NCBI RefSeq assembly: GCF_030269325.1
Contig: NZ_BSTD01000001.1
Coordinates: 1,256,681 to 1,320,680 of the forward strand
Origin: Amycolatopsis sp. NBRC 101858
GTDB taxonomy: Bacteria; Actinomycetota; Actinomycetes; Mycobacteriales; Pseudonocardiaceae
Length of the DNA: 64,000 bases
Direction of reading: 5' to 3'
In this document: positions 1 to 9,262 of the stretch, piece by piece
How the letters are laid out: each line of letters starts with the position of its first letter
Numbering within the stretch: the stretch's first letter is position 1
The notes under the pieces: generated by a model
Told to the model about the DNA's origin: nothing
The model's database searches: none
What the model saw: only the letters and a program-made list of their open reading frames with translations
Translations under genes and position numbers: made by a program

Positions 1-3000
1 CTCGCGGACCTTCCGGCCGAGCGTGTCGTAGGTGTAGACCAGCGTCTGCCCGCGGGCGTCCGTCGTGGTCTTGACCTGGCCGGCCTGGTCGTAGGTCGTC
101 GTCGACTTGCCCGCGTCCGGGTCGTTCTGCTCGATCTTGCGGCCGCGCAGGTCGTACTTGGTCGACCAGACGTTGCCCGACGAGTCCTGCACGGACGTCT
201 GCGCACCGGCCGCGTTGTACGCGTACGTGGTGACGTCGGCCGGGTTCGCCCCGCCCGGCGTGTAGCCGTTGGTGTACTGCAGCCGCTGGGCGGTCTGCCC
301 CTGCGCGTCGGTGACCACTGTGGACGGTGAGCCGCCCGCCGGTGGGATCGTGGTGGTGCGCTCGCCGTCGTAGCGGGTCGTCGTCCGCCACTGCTCGACG
401 CCCTTCGACAGCAGGATCGACGCCGTGGGCCGCGCCCGGCGGTCGTACTCCGTGACGGTCTGCGCCTGCACGACGTTGTCGGCCGCCCCGACCAGCGCGC
501 TGCCCGGGCCCGACGCGTCGTTGTAGAACGGCGCGTTCGTCTTGAACTGGAGGCCGCGCGAGTCGTACAGCGTGTCGGCGATGATCCGGCCGCCGCCCTG
601 CGCCGGGACCTGGGTCTGCCGGGTCCGGCCGAGGTGGTCGTAGATCGCGTAGGAGTCCGTGTAGGCGTTCGTGTCCTGCAGCGTCCTCGTGCGCACGTAG
701 ACCGGGCCGGTCTTGCTCTGGCCGTACTCGAAGGTCGCGCTCGCCGCCTGGCTCCGGGTCCGGCCCGGGTTCCAGACCGCGGTCTTCCGGCCCAGCGCGT
801 CGTAGTCGATGTCCGTCGTGACGCTGTTGACGTCGGACGACGTCGTCGGGTTGCCGCGGGCCGGTTCGAGCGTCGTCGTCGACGTCCAGCCGGCCGGGTT
901 GGTCGTCTTGATCTGGGTGACCGGACCGCCGGTGACCGGCACGAACTCGGTCTTGGTCAGGTTGCCGAACACATCCCGCGCCTCGGTCTCGCGGCCGAGG
1001 TCGTCGTAGGTGTTCCCGGCCGTGGCGACGTAGTGCTTGCCTGCCGCGTCCCACGTGTCGAGGGTGTCCTGCTCGGTGATGTCGCCCTTGGTCGGCGGCT
1101 CCCCGACGGCCTGGTGGTCGTAGGCCACCCGGACGTCGGTGATGCTGTTCGCCGCGGTCTGCGTCGCGTCGCAGTTCCCGCCGAACATGGCGACCGTGCT
1201 CGACCGGTCGAACATGCCGCCGGTGTTCGCGAGGTAGGCCGTGTTCGTGCAGGTGTCGTCCGCCGGAGTAGCGGTGTCGCCCAGGTCTTCCACCTGGGTG
1301 GTCATCCCGTTGTCGTCGAACTCCTTGTTCACCTGCGTCCGGCGGTAGGTCGTCCCGTCCGACAGCAGCATGCGGCCGCGGACGGACTGGGTGTCGGTCA
1401 TGTACGCCTTGAGGCGCCCGTCCGAGCTGGTCGCGGTCGGGCCGCGCAACCACGGGTCGTTGATCGACGCCGAGTCGACGGTCTTGCCGTCGGCCAGGTA
1501 CGTCCGGGACTCGCGCACGAAGCCCTGCAGCGGGTCCTTGTCGGTGATCGTCCCCTTGTCGGAGTCGGTGACCACCTCGCCGTCCATCCCGCGCAGGTAC
1601 AGGGATTCGGTGACGGTCTGCACCGTGCCCGGCGCGCCGATGGACGTCGTCACCACGTTGTACCCGCGCCACTGGTTCCAGGTGCGGCGGGCGTCGGGCG
1701 TGAACTGGCTGTCGTCGTAGTGCCAGGCCGCGCTGTCGACCGGGTAGGCGTAATGGGTCTCGACCGGGACCGAATCACCCGGCCCGTCGTCCTCCGTGAC
1801 GTCGGTGACGACGTACTTGTGGAACCAGTCCAGCACCGGGTCCTTCGACTCGGGCGGACTCCAGTAGGACGCGTAGCAGCGGTACTTGTCCGTCTGCGGC
1901 GACGCCGGCATCTTCGTGCCCGGCACGCAGTCCTGTGCCGAGTAGTTGACGGAGATCCGCCCGCCGGTCTCGGTCCGGATCTCCTTGAGCCGGCTGCGGG
2001 TGATCGCCGCGTACTTGTCGCCGAGCGTGTCGACGCGGTTCGGGAAGATGTAGCGGTCGAACTCCGTCGGCGGCAGGGTGATCGGCGTGGTCCCCGCCTT
2101 GCCGGTGTGGGTGACCGAGTTCAGCCACGGCGCGGGCGGGGCGTTGTCCCCCGATCCCGGGTAAGACTGGACGAGGTCCCACTGGTCGATGTCGTGCGGG
2201 GTCGTGCCGGCGAAGTACTGCGTGCGGACCGCGGTCAGGCGCTTGCGGGTGAAGAAGGCGGGAGCGCCGTAGTCGCAGGTCGCGCCCTCGGCGCAGATCT
2301 GGTCGAACGGGACGTCCGGCCAGTGGGCCGCGTTCGCGGCCGTGAGCTTCGCCGGGGCGCAGTCGAAGGACTGGTCCGGGATGCACCGCTCGGCCGTGTC
2401 GAACACGACCTGGTTCGTCGGGCCGCTGCCGTAGACGCTGCCGTTCGCGAGCCGCAGGCCGTACTCGATGCGCAGCGGGTAGCCGCCCGCCACGTACGGC
2501 GTGCCGGCCGAGGTGACGTTCAGGTTCAGCCCGTAGGAGTTCTTCTCCGGCTGGTAGTAGTACGAACTGACGTTGCCGTGCGAGTCGACCGAGTAGTCGA
2601 GGTTCCAGCGCCACCCCTGCTGGCACCACGAGTGCGCGAAGTCGCCCGCCTGGAAGCAGTCTTCGCCGGCGTTGTTGCCGAACACGGGAACCGTCCACGC
2701 GGACTGCGTCTCCGGCTTGCCACTGGTCCAGCCGGGCAGGTGGTTGAGGCCGAAGTAGTACTGGGTGCCGTCGCCGGTGGTGACGCGCCAGTGCTGGCCG
2801 TGGGAGACGCCGTTCGCCGCCCCGGTCAGGAGCTCGACCTTGGACCCGTCGTCGCTCTTGGGCCGCCACAACGTGTCGTTGACCTTGATCAGCTGGGTCG
2901 AGCGGCCGCCGAGGACGAGTGACGCGTTGTCCGGACCCCAGCACTGGTCGCCGGTCTTCGTCTGGCCGTTGTTGCCACCCAGGTCTTCGCTGCAGCCCTG

Positions 3001-3927
3001 GTAGTTGCGCTCGATGAACCCGCCGGGGGTGAAGTCCCAGCCGTCGCCGATCCACGACGCCTGGTTGTTCGTCGCCGACGTCAGGCCGTCGATGCTGCCC
3101 GAGGAGTAGGACAGCGCGAGGTTCGGCGCCGCGCCGTTCGGGGCCTTCGGCGTCTCGAACGGGTAGCTGTAGGAGAAGTCGCCACCCGAACCGCCGCCGG
3201 ACCAGTCGCCGGCGGCCGACAGCGGCATCGCCGTGGTCGAGCCCGCGGAACCGGCGGCCGCCGCCGCGGCGGCCAGCACCTGCGTCCGGCCACCGGTCAC
3301 GACGTCGGCGGTGACCTGCTTCGCCTTGGCGTCGTTGGCCGAGCCCGCGATCGGCGTGCGCTCGCGGCACTCCGGCTTGTCCGGTGTGGACAGTGCGCAG
3401 GCCGGCAGCGTGAACAGCCGGAGCCGGTCGCTCCAGCCGCCGCCGAACGCGTTCGCGAAGCCGCTGTAGTCCAGTCCGACGTGGACCGGGCCGTCGGCGG
3501 CGCCGGTGACCGCGAGGACGACGCCGTCGAGGCCCAGCGCTTCGGCGGCCTTGTGGTCGGCGACCTTCACGTGCACCTTGGCCGGCTTGGCGGCGGCCGC
3601 GGCGCGCCCGAGCCGCACCGGGGTGTCGGCGGCGCGCAGCTGCTGCGTGGCCGCCGGGGCCAGGTCGACGTCGGCGTCCTTCGCGGCGGGCCAGACCGGC
3701 GGCGTGACGGGCGGCGTGCCGATCTTGATGTCCGGCAGCTTCCCGGTGGCCACCGGGCTCACCGGGACGCTCTTCTCCTTTTGCCCCGGCGGGACCGTCC
3801 AGCCGCCGCCGGGGCGGGCCGGTGCGGCGACCGCCGTCGCGCCGGAGCCGAGCATGACGACCGCGAGCATCGCCGCGACCACTCTGGACGACCGGACCGG
3901 CCGGGTCCATCTGGCACTACTACGCAT
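1..3927 (-). CDS. RHS/YD-repeat secreted protein (3' end outside window)
   Basis: The frame is open from an ATG at 3927 to the window edge, 1309 codons without a stop, so the C-terminus is missing. A signal peptide is visible: a basic N-terminus, then a hydrophobic stretch ending in TAVAAPA. The first third is an SpvB/RHS-like N-terminal region with the typical PFETPKAPNGAAPNLALSYSSG-type segment near residue 260. From about residue 950 there are repeated YD motifs (YDDLGRETEA, YDALGRKTAV, YDHLGRTRQT, YDLRGRKIEQ, YDTLGRKVRE). RHS proteins are large secreted shells that usually carry a variable C-terminal toxin; that part would lie left of position 1. It follows the LamG gene by 59 bases, so the two are probably one operon. 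The product of the 1775-3910 ORF is a shadow of this gene. Confidence 0.9.
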   Translation of the reverse strand, partial: MRSSARWTRPVRSSRVVAAMLAVVMLGSGATAVAAPARPGGGWTVPPGQKEKSVPVSPVATGKLPDIKIGTPPVTPPVWPAAKDADVDLAPAATQQLRAADTPVRLGRAAAAAKPAKVHVKVADHKAAEALGLDGVVLAVTGAADGPVHVGLDYSGFANAFGGGWSDRLRLFTLPACALSTPDKPECRERTPIAGSANDAKAKQVTADVVTGGRTQVLAAAAAAAGSAGSTTAMPLSAAGDWSGGGSGGDFSYSYPFETPKAPNGAAPNLALSYSSGSIDGLTSATNNQASWIGDGWDFTPGGFIERNYQGCSEDLGGNNGQTKTGDQCWGPDNASLVLGGRSTQLIKVNDTLWRPKSDDGSKVELLTGAANGVSHGQHWRVTTGDGTQYYFGLNHLPGWTSGKPETQSAWTVPVFGNNAGEDCFQAGDFAHSWCQQGWRWNLDYSVDSHGNVSSYYYQPEKNSYGLNLNVTSAGTPYVAGGYPLRIEYGLRLANGSVYGSGPTNQVVFDTAERCIPDQSFDCAPAKLTAANAAHWPDVPFDQICAEGATCDYGAPAFFTRKRLTAVRTQYFAGTTPHDIDQWDLVQSYPGSGDNAPPAPWLNSVTHTGKAGTTPITLPPTEFDRYIFPNRVDTLGDKYAAITRSRLKEIRTETGGRISVNYSAQDCVPGTKMPASPQTDKYRCYASYWSPPESKDPVLDWFHKYVVTDVTEDDGPGDSVPVETHYAYPVDSAAWHYDDSQFTPDARRTWNQWRGYNVVTTSIGAPGTVQTVTESLYLRGMDGEVVTDSDKGTITDKDPLQGFVRESRTYLADGKTVDSASINDPWLRGPTATSSDGRLKAYMTDTQSVRGRMLLSDGTTYRRTQVNKEFDDNGMTTQVEDLGDTATPADDTCTNTAYLANTGGMFDRSSTVAMFGGNCDATQTAANSITDVRVAYDHQAVGEPPTKGDITEQDTLDTWDAAGKHYVATAGNTYDDLGRETEARDVFGNLTKTEFVPVTGGPVTQIKTTNPAGWTSTTTLEPARGNPTTSSDVNSVTTDIDYDALGRKTAVWNPGRTRSQAASATFEYGQSKTGPVYVRTRTLQDTNAYTDSYAIYDHLGRTRQTQVPAQGGGRIIADTLYDSRGLQFKTNAPFYNDASGPGSALVGAADNVVQAQTVTEYDRRARPTASILLSKGVEQWRTTTRYDGERTTTIPPAGGSPSTVVTDAQGQTAQRLQYTNGYTPGGANPADVTTYAYNAAGAQTSVQDSSGNVWSTKYDLRGRKIEQNDPDAGKSTTTYDQAGQVKTTTDARGQTLVYTYDTLGRKVRE

Positions 3928-3986
3928 GGAAGATCTGCCCGTTCTGGGAAAAGTTCGGGTGAGCCGGGGGAAGGAGTCCGCGGGGA

Positions 3987-6900
3987 CTACGGGTGGTCGA
4001 GGATGGCGTCGGCGTTGATGTGCTGCTGGTCGAGCACACCGCTGTAGACCCGGATACCGCGCAGGTCGCCGTACCAGTAGTCGCTGTCCTGGCCCTTGAA
4101 GCGGCCTCGCCCGAGGAAGAGGTCCTCGAGGTCGTTCGCGCCGTTCCAGCCGATCACGTTGTCGACGCACTTGGTGCTGAACTGGTAGGCGTCCGTCGTC
4201 GCGTAGAGGCACGCCCGGTGCGCCACGGCGTCGTACGTCCCGGCGAGGTGGGTCCAGACGCCGGACTCCGCGTCCGCGTCCGGCGTCGCCAGGATGGCCA
4301 CCGGCGTCGCCGGGGTGGACTCCTTCATCCACATCGCCCAGCTCCAGCGGGGGTGCCAGGTGCCGTTCGCGTCCTGCACGCCGCGGTAGCCCAGGAGGTA
4401 CGGCGAGAAGTTCGCGCCGTTGGCCCCGAGCGCCGTGCGGCCGGGCTTGTCCACGCCACCGGGATCGGACGGGTCGCGCTGCTTCTCGCGCGCCGCGTCC
4501 GCTTCGGTCCAGGTGTGCTTGACCCAGGCCTCGACCGTGAAACTGCGGTCGCTGCGGAAGTTCTCCGGGCGCGGCCCTTCGACCTGGGAGCCCCACTCGA
4601 ACGGGAACCGGGCGACGTTCGCACCGCTCTCGTCGGTCGTCATCTGGAAGTTCCCGGACGGCGTGCCGGTCGCGCCGCTGACGGAGTCCGTCGTGGTGCC
4701 GTCGAGCTGGTAGTTCGCCCGCAGCACCGCGGTGTTGGCGAGGCCGGCCACCTCGGCGGCGGGCAGTGCGCGGTCCCAGACCTGGATCTGGTCGATCGAG
4801 CCCACGAAGGCGCCGACCGGCCGGCCGGGCAGCTTCCCGATCCCGAACGGCCCGGTCGAGCGCCACACACTGCCCGCGGGGATCACCGTCTCCGAAGCGA
4901 GCGCGCCGTTGACGTACAGCCGTTCCTTGCCCGCGACCGAGTCGTACTCACCGGTCAGGTGCGTCCACTTCCCGGCGTACGGGGTGATCGACGTCCCCGC
5001 CCACCGCCAGTTGCCCGCGTCCCCGACGGCGTCCGTGGTGCTCATCCCGAACGCGACGTTGTCGGGCGAAGAGCTGAGCATGAACGAGTCACCGGCGGTG
5101 CCTTCCTGCATCACCAAGGTGTAGAAGTCGGACTTGTCCAGCTTCACCCAGGCCGAGACCGAGAAGCTCTGCGCGGTGTCCACCACCGGGGACGACGTCG
5201 CCGCGTACCCCGGGCCCGAGCCCACCATGCCCTGGCCGGTGCCGTGGCCGATCGAGTCGTCGGTGGCGGACTGGCCCGCCGAGTCCGAGTACCCCGGGCC
5301 GAACGGTAGGCCGGTGAACGCGAGGGTGTTCTCGGTTCCGGTGGCGTCCCGCGGATCACCGTCCAATGTGTACTCGCGAGCCGCGCCGAGGCCCGCCGGG
5401 ACGCCGTTCGCACCGTACAGCGTGGTGACGTCGCTCGCCGACAGAGCGCGGCCGAACACCGCCGCCTCGTCGATCGAGCCCTTGGTCAGGTAGGTGCGGA
5501 CCCCGCCCCACTTGCCGCCGCCGAGCACCAGCGGACCGGTCACGTTCGCCGCCGTCGCGGACACCGTCTGCTGCGGGGCGCCGTTGACGTACAGCGCCGC
5601 CGTGTGCGCGGTCGCGTCGTACACCCCGGTGAGGTGGGTCCACGTCCCGGCGGCGGGTGCGGCCGTCGAAACGGCCGAGGTGACCGCCGGGTTGGCGACG
5701 TCCGAGCCGCTCAGGCTGAACGCCCACTTGCCGGTGCTCAGGTACTGCAGGGCGAACCCGCTGGTCTGGTCACCGTCCTGGGAGAGCACGGCCCGCTGGC
5801 CGGTCAGGTCGGCGGGGTTCACCCAGGCGGAGACGGAGAACGACTTGGTGGTGTCGACGATCCGGGCCGGCGTCGCGAAGTAGTCGCCCGCCTGGCCGCT
5901 GAGCGCCGCGGCCTGGCCGAGCTTGCCGGTGGCGAAGGTGCCGGTGCCGGCACCGGCGTAGCGCATGCCCGCGACCTGCGAGCGACCGTCGCCCTCGAAC
6001 TGCCAGGACGCCACCGGAGCCGCGGCGTCCTTCACCGTGAACGCGTAGTCGATCCGGTTCGACGGGGTCTTCGCCCGGTTGCACGACCACGCGCTGAGCA
6101 CGTGCGGGCCCGAGCTGCCGGGCGCGATCGCCGTGGTGCCGGGCCCGTTCAGGGCCTTCGGCTTCACCGTGCCGGCCTCGGTGCCGTCGCAGCTCGGCGC
6201 GGCCGTGTTGTCCAGCTTCCAGACGTAGTGGTCGACCGGAGCCGCCGTGCCGGCCGCGGTGAACGTGAAGTCACCGGGGCGGCCGGGGCCACCGCCGTAC
6301 GCGCCGGACGGGTAGGTCTGCGACGCGATGCCGGGCGCCGCGGGCGGGGTCAGCTCGACCTCGGCCTCGCAGGGCACCGCCCACGCCTCGTCCCTGCCGT
6401 CGGTCGAATGGACGTCCCACGAGTAGAAGCCGTCGGCGTTCATCTCGTCCTTGGGCAGCGTCGTGACCGCGTTCCGGTTCGCCTGGTTCGCGTCGCTCAG
6501 GATGTTGTTCGAACCGAACTCCCGGCCGTCCCACGCGTAGTTGCCCGTGCTGACGAGCCCCTTGTAGATGCGGAACCGGGCGTCCAGCTGGTAGCCGTCC
6601 GGGTCGGAGACGTTGGCCCGGGTGACGTAGCCGGTGGCGGTCGGGCCGAGAACCGGCCGGGAAGCGCCCTGGACGCAGGGGTAGGACTGCGTGCCGTTGA
6701 AGAGCGCGAGGTTCTTCGGCTGGTTCGGCGGGGAGTTGTAGTTGACCGAGAAGCCGACCTGCGGCGAGTAGCGCTTCCAGGTCGCCTGGTCGCCTTCGTT
6801 CGGCGAGACGAGGCCGAACGTCCACGTCGGAGAGTTGCCCTTGACCGCGCTGTCGATGGTCGAGGTGATGTCGAAGCCGGCGTTGTTGACGTCGCCGGAG

Positions 6901-8186
6901 CAGTTGCCGCCGACCGTGCCGACGGTGTTCCACCAGGCCGGTCCGCTGTTGAACTTCAGCCCGGCGCTGATCCCGCCGGCCCAGACCACGTTGTTGGTCG
7001 CCGAGCAGGTGCCCGAGTTGGTCAGGCTGAGGGTCAGCGACGCGCCGTAGATCTTCTTGCCGATGAGCCCGCCCAGGTTCATCTCGACGAAGGACCGCGC
7101 GGTGACCAGGTGCCCGCTGCAGCTCGACCTGGCGTCGTAGGTGTAGCCGGTGCGCAGGTTGTCGTCGCTGTCCCACACCGCGTCCCCCGGCGTCTTGCCC
7201 GAGCCGCAGGCGTACTGGACCAGGTAGTGGTTGCGGCCGCACGCGCCGCAGTAGTTGTCGTGCCAGGTCGGGTCGACGTAGACGGGGTAGACGGTGTCGG
7301 CGGCGGCCAGCAGCTTCGGGTCGGGGGTGAGGGTCAGCTTCGTCCCGTCGAGGGCGACGCCGACGGCGGCGCGGTGCCCGGCCGGGGCCGGACCGCGCGT
7401 GAAGTCCTGGACGCTCGTCTCGACGCCCGAGGAGTCCCACATCGTGGCGGCCGGCGCGGTGAACTTCTCGTCGCCCGCGGCGTTGCGGACGTGCAGCGAG
7501 CCGTCGGCGTCCCTGGTCACGGTGCCGCCCCGCACCGGCACGCCGAAGTCGAGCTTCGCCAGGTTCTTCGCCGCCTCGGGCGTCTTGACGACGACGACTT
7601 CGTGGACGGTGTCGACGTCGACCTCGACCCGCAGGTCGACCCCGGGCAGCACCTCCGGGTAGGTCGCGGTCGAGCCGGTGACGACCGGCTCGGGCAGGGC
7701 GCCGGGCCAGTCGAACCCGGCCGTCGTCCCGTCGCGGGTCAAGCGCAGCAGGGGCTGCGCGCCGACGGACTTCGCGGTGCGGCCCGCGCCGGCGGAAAGG
7801 GTGATGCCGGTCGTCGCGGCCTTGGGGGCGAGCACGCCGTCCTTCGGCGCCAGTGTCGAATCGGGCGTGGACCAGGCGCCAGCCTGCTTGACCCGCACGG
7901 GCCGCAGGTGGCGGGTGGTCGTCATCGTGCCGTCCGGGTTGGCGAACGTCTCCGCGGTCTCGGTGGTCTGGTCCATGACCTGGATGCGCTTTCGCGCCTG
8001 GCCGGCGTACCGGGCCGCGGTGGCCTCGTCCGGCGCGGTGTCCGGGGCCTGGGCGACGACGTCGGCCGCGGCGGCCGGAGGCCGCAAAAAAGCCGTGGCC
8101 GGAAAGATTCCGAAGGCCACGGCCAACACCACGAAAAGCACGCCACGTCTGGATCTCAGCCGCGAAGAACGCACGTCGAAAGCCAC
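3987..8186 (-). CDS. Secreted LamG/DNRLRE-domain protein
   Basis: 1399 residues with a GTG start at 8186 preceded by AGGGGA. A signal peptide covers about residues 1-41 (basic SSRLRSRRG, hydrophobic core, then AAAADV). A DNRLRE-like beta domain follows at roughly 300-480, just after YPVYVDPTW. Three LamG/concanavalin-type domains occupy roughly 745-900, 945-1130 and 1150-1399. Each shows the FSVSAWV and WTHLTG.YD....LYVNG signatures. LamG domains bind carbohydrate or protein ligands outside the cell; no catalytic site is visible. Proteins of this build commonly precede RHS proteins in actinomycetes, as here, so a role as surface partner or carrier of the downstream RHS protein is likely but inferred. 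Confidence 0.88.
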   Translation of the reverse strand: MAFDVRSSRLRSRRGVLFVVLAVAFGIFPATAFLRPPAAAADVVAQAPDTAPDEATAARYAGQARKRIQVMDQTTETAETFANPDGTMTTTRHLRPVRVKQAGAWSTPDSTLAPKDGVLAPKAATTGITLSAGAGRTAKSVGAQPLLRLTRDGTTAGFDWPGALPEPVVTGSTATYPEVLPGVDLRVEVDVDTVHEVVVVKTPEAAKNLAKLDFGVPVRGGTVTRDADGSLHVRNAAGDEKFTAPAATMWDSSGVETSVQDFTRGPAPAGHRAAVGVALDGTKLTLTPDPKLLAAADTVYPVYVDPTWHDNYCGACGRNHYLVQYACGSGKTPGDAVWDSDDNLRTGYTYDARSSCSGHLVTARSFVEMNLGGLIGKKIYGASLTLSLTNSGTCSATNNVVWAGGISAGLKFNSGPAWWNTVGTVGGNCSGDVNNAGFDITSTIDSAVKGNSPTWTFGLVSPNEGDQATWKRYSPQVGFSVNYNSPPNQPKNLALFNGTQSYPCVQGASRPVLGPTATGYVTRANVSDPDGYQLDARFRIYKGLVSTGNYAWDGREFGSNNILSDANQANRNAVTTLPKDEMNADGFYSWDVHSTDGRDEAWAVPCEAEVELTPPAAPGIASQTYPSGAYGGGPGRPGDFTFTAAGTAAPVDHYVWKLDNTAAPSCDGTEAGTVKPKALNGPGTTAIAPGSSGPHVLSAWSCNRAKTPSNRIDYAFTVKDAAAPVASWQFEGDGRSQVAGMRYAGAGTGTFATGKLGQAAALSGQAGDYFATPARIVDTTKSFSVSAWVNPADLTGQRAVLSQDGDQTSGFALQYLSTGKWAFSLSGSDVANPAVTSAVSTAAPAAGTWTHLTGVYDATAHTAALYVNGAPQQTVSATAANVTGPLVLGGGKWGGVRTYLTKGSIDEAAVFGRALSASDVTTLYGANGVPAGLGAAREYTLDGDPRDATGTENTLAFTGLPFGPGYSDSAGQSATDDSIGHGTGQGMVGSGPGYAATSSPVVDTAQSFSVSAWVKLDKSDFYTLVMQEGTAGDSFMLSSSPDNVAFGMSTTDAVGDAGNWRWAGTSITPYAGKWTHLTGEYDSVAGKERLYVNGALASETVIPAGSVWRSTGPFGIGKLPGRPVGAFVGSIDQIQVWDRALPAAEVAGLANTAVLRANYQLDGTTTDSVSGATGTPSGNFQMTTDESGANVARFPFEWGSQVEGPRPENFRSDRSFTVEAWVKHTWTEADAAREKQRDPSDPGGVDKPGRTALGANGANFSPYLLGYRGVQDANGTWHPRWSWAMWMKESTPATPVAILATPDADAESGVWTHLAGTYDAVAHRACLYATTDAYQFSTKCVDNVIGWNGANDLEDLFLGRGRFKGQDSDYWYGDLRGIRVYSGVLDQQHINADAILDHP

Positions 8187-8342
8187 GCGAAGATTCCCCT
8201 CACTCCGCGGCCGGACAACCCGGGCCGCGCCCAGGAGTTACGATCACCGATGATCGACTGCGACGGTAGCGGCCGAACGGCTTAATTCGGATCTCACATC
8301 GATCACTTACGACAAAACAGACATTTCCTGTTGTGGCCCTTG

Positions 8343-9194
8343 TTACTTCGCGGCGCGCGAAGCCAGCACCGCGTCGTAAAGCTCCTTTTTGGACACTCCG
8401 GTGGCCTCGGCGACCTCCGCCGCGGCGGTCTTCAGACGCTCACCCGCCGCGACCCGGGACTGGACCTCGCCCACCAGGTCCGCCACCGAAACCTCCCGCG
8501 GCTCCGCCCCGGAAAGCACCACCGTGATCTCCCCGCGGACCCCTTCCGCGGCCCACTCCGCCAGTTCCGAAAGCGAACCCCGCTTCACCTCTTCATAGGT
8601 CTTCGTCAGTTCACGGCACACCGCGGCCGGCCGATCCGGGCCCAGCACCGCGACCGCGTCCGCCAGCAACGACGCCAGCCGGTGCGGGGACTCGAAGAAC
8701 ACCGCCGTCCGGGGCTCGTCGCGCAACGACGAAAGCCAGCGCGTCCGCTCGCCGGGCTTCCGCGGCGCGAAACCCTCGAAACAAAACCGGTCGCACGGCA
8801 AACCGGACAAAGCGAGCGCCGTCGTCACCGCGGACGGGCCGGGCAGGCAGGTGACCGGGATGTCCGCGGCGACGCACGCCGACACCAGGCGGAACCCCGG
8901 ATCGGACACACTGGGCATACCGGCGTCCGTCACCAGCACCACCGACTCGCCCGCGCGTAACGATTCGAGCAACTTGGGCAGGCGGGCCGTCTCGACGTCT
9001 TCGTAGAAGCTCACCACCCGGCCGCGCGGGGTCACCTCCAGCGCCGAGGCCAGCGAGCGGAACCTGCGGGTGTCCTCGGCCGCGATGACGTCGGCTTCCG
9101 CCAGCGCTTCCGCCAGGCGGGGCGAGGCGTCGCGGACGTCGCCGAGCGGGGTGGCGGCCAGGACGAGACGACCGGGAAGTACCGAGGGGCTCAC
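8343..9194 (-). CDS. rsmI: 16S rRNA (cytidine(1402)-2'-O)-methyltransferase RsmI
   Basis: 283 residues, the usual RsmI length. It is a tetrapyrrole-methylase-fold enzyme that uses SAM to 2'-O-methylate C1402 in the decoding centre of 16S rRNA. The N-terminus LVLAATPLGDVRDASPR and the EDTRRFRSL segment are characteristic. VLVTDAGMPSVSDPG is the family's SAM/substrate loop and LPGPSAVTTALALSGL follows it. The C-terminal YDAVLASRAAK also fits. The GTG at 9194 is preceded by a TAGGCT -10 hexamer seven bases upstream, suggesting a leaderless transcript. The gene is divergent from the protein O-mannosyltransferase gene, as in mycobacteria. Confidence 0.95.
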   Translation of the reverse strand: MSPSVLPGRLVLAATPLGDVRDASPRLAEALAEADVIAAEDTRRFRSLASALEVTPRGRVVSFYEDVETARLPKLLESLRAGESVVLVTDAGMPSVSDPGFRLVSACVAADIPVTCLPGPSAVTTALALSGLPCDRFCFEGFAPRKPGERTRWLSSLRDEPRTAVFFESPHRLASLLADAVAVLGPDRPAAVCRELTKTYEEVKRGSLSELAEWAAEGVRGEITVVLSGAEPREVSVADLVGEVQSRVAAGERLKTAAAEVAEATGVSKKELYDAVLASRAAK

Positions 9195-9200
9195 CGGGCC

Positions 9201-9206
9201 AGCCTA
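9201..9206 (-). promoter_or_regulatory. -10 element of rsmI (leaderless)
   Basis: TAGGCT on the minus strand ends seven bases before the GTG of rsmI. It lies in a perfect 10-bp palindrome (AGCCTAGGCT, 9201-9210). Confidence 0.55.
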
Positions 9207-9249
9207 GGCTGATCAGCGGATCCGGACGACGCACGCCCTGTCCCGCCCG

Positions 9250-9255
9250 TAGGAT
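9250..9255 (+). promoter_or_regulatory. -10 element of the O-mannosyltransferase gene
   Basis: TAGGAT lies seven bases before the GTG at 9263. No convincing ribosome-binding site precedes the start, so transcription probably begins at or next to the start codon. Confidence 0.5.
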
Positions 9256-9262
9256 CGCCCCC

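Noticed and set aside
634..2922. 762-residue plus-strand ORF
   Set aside because: Antisense shadow of the RHS gene; repetitive V/R/G composition and no domains.
1775..3910. 711-residue minus-strand ORF
   Set aside because: It is out of frame with the RHS gene at 1-3927 and is Arg/Pro/Gly/Ala-rich without domains: a shadow of the real gene in high-GC DNA.
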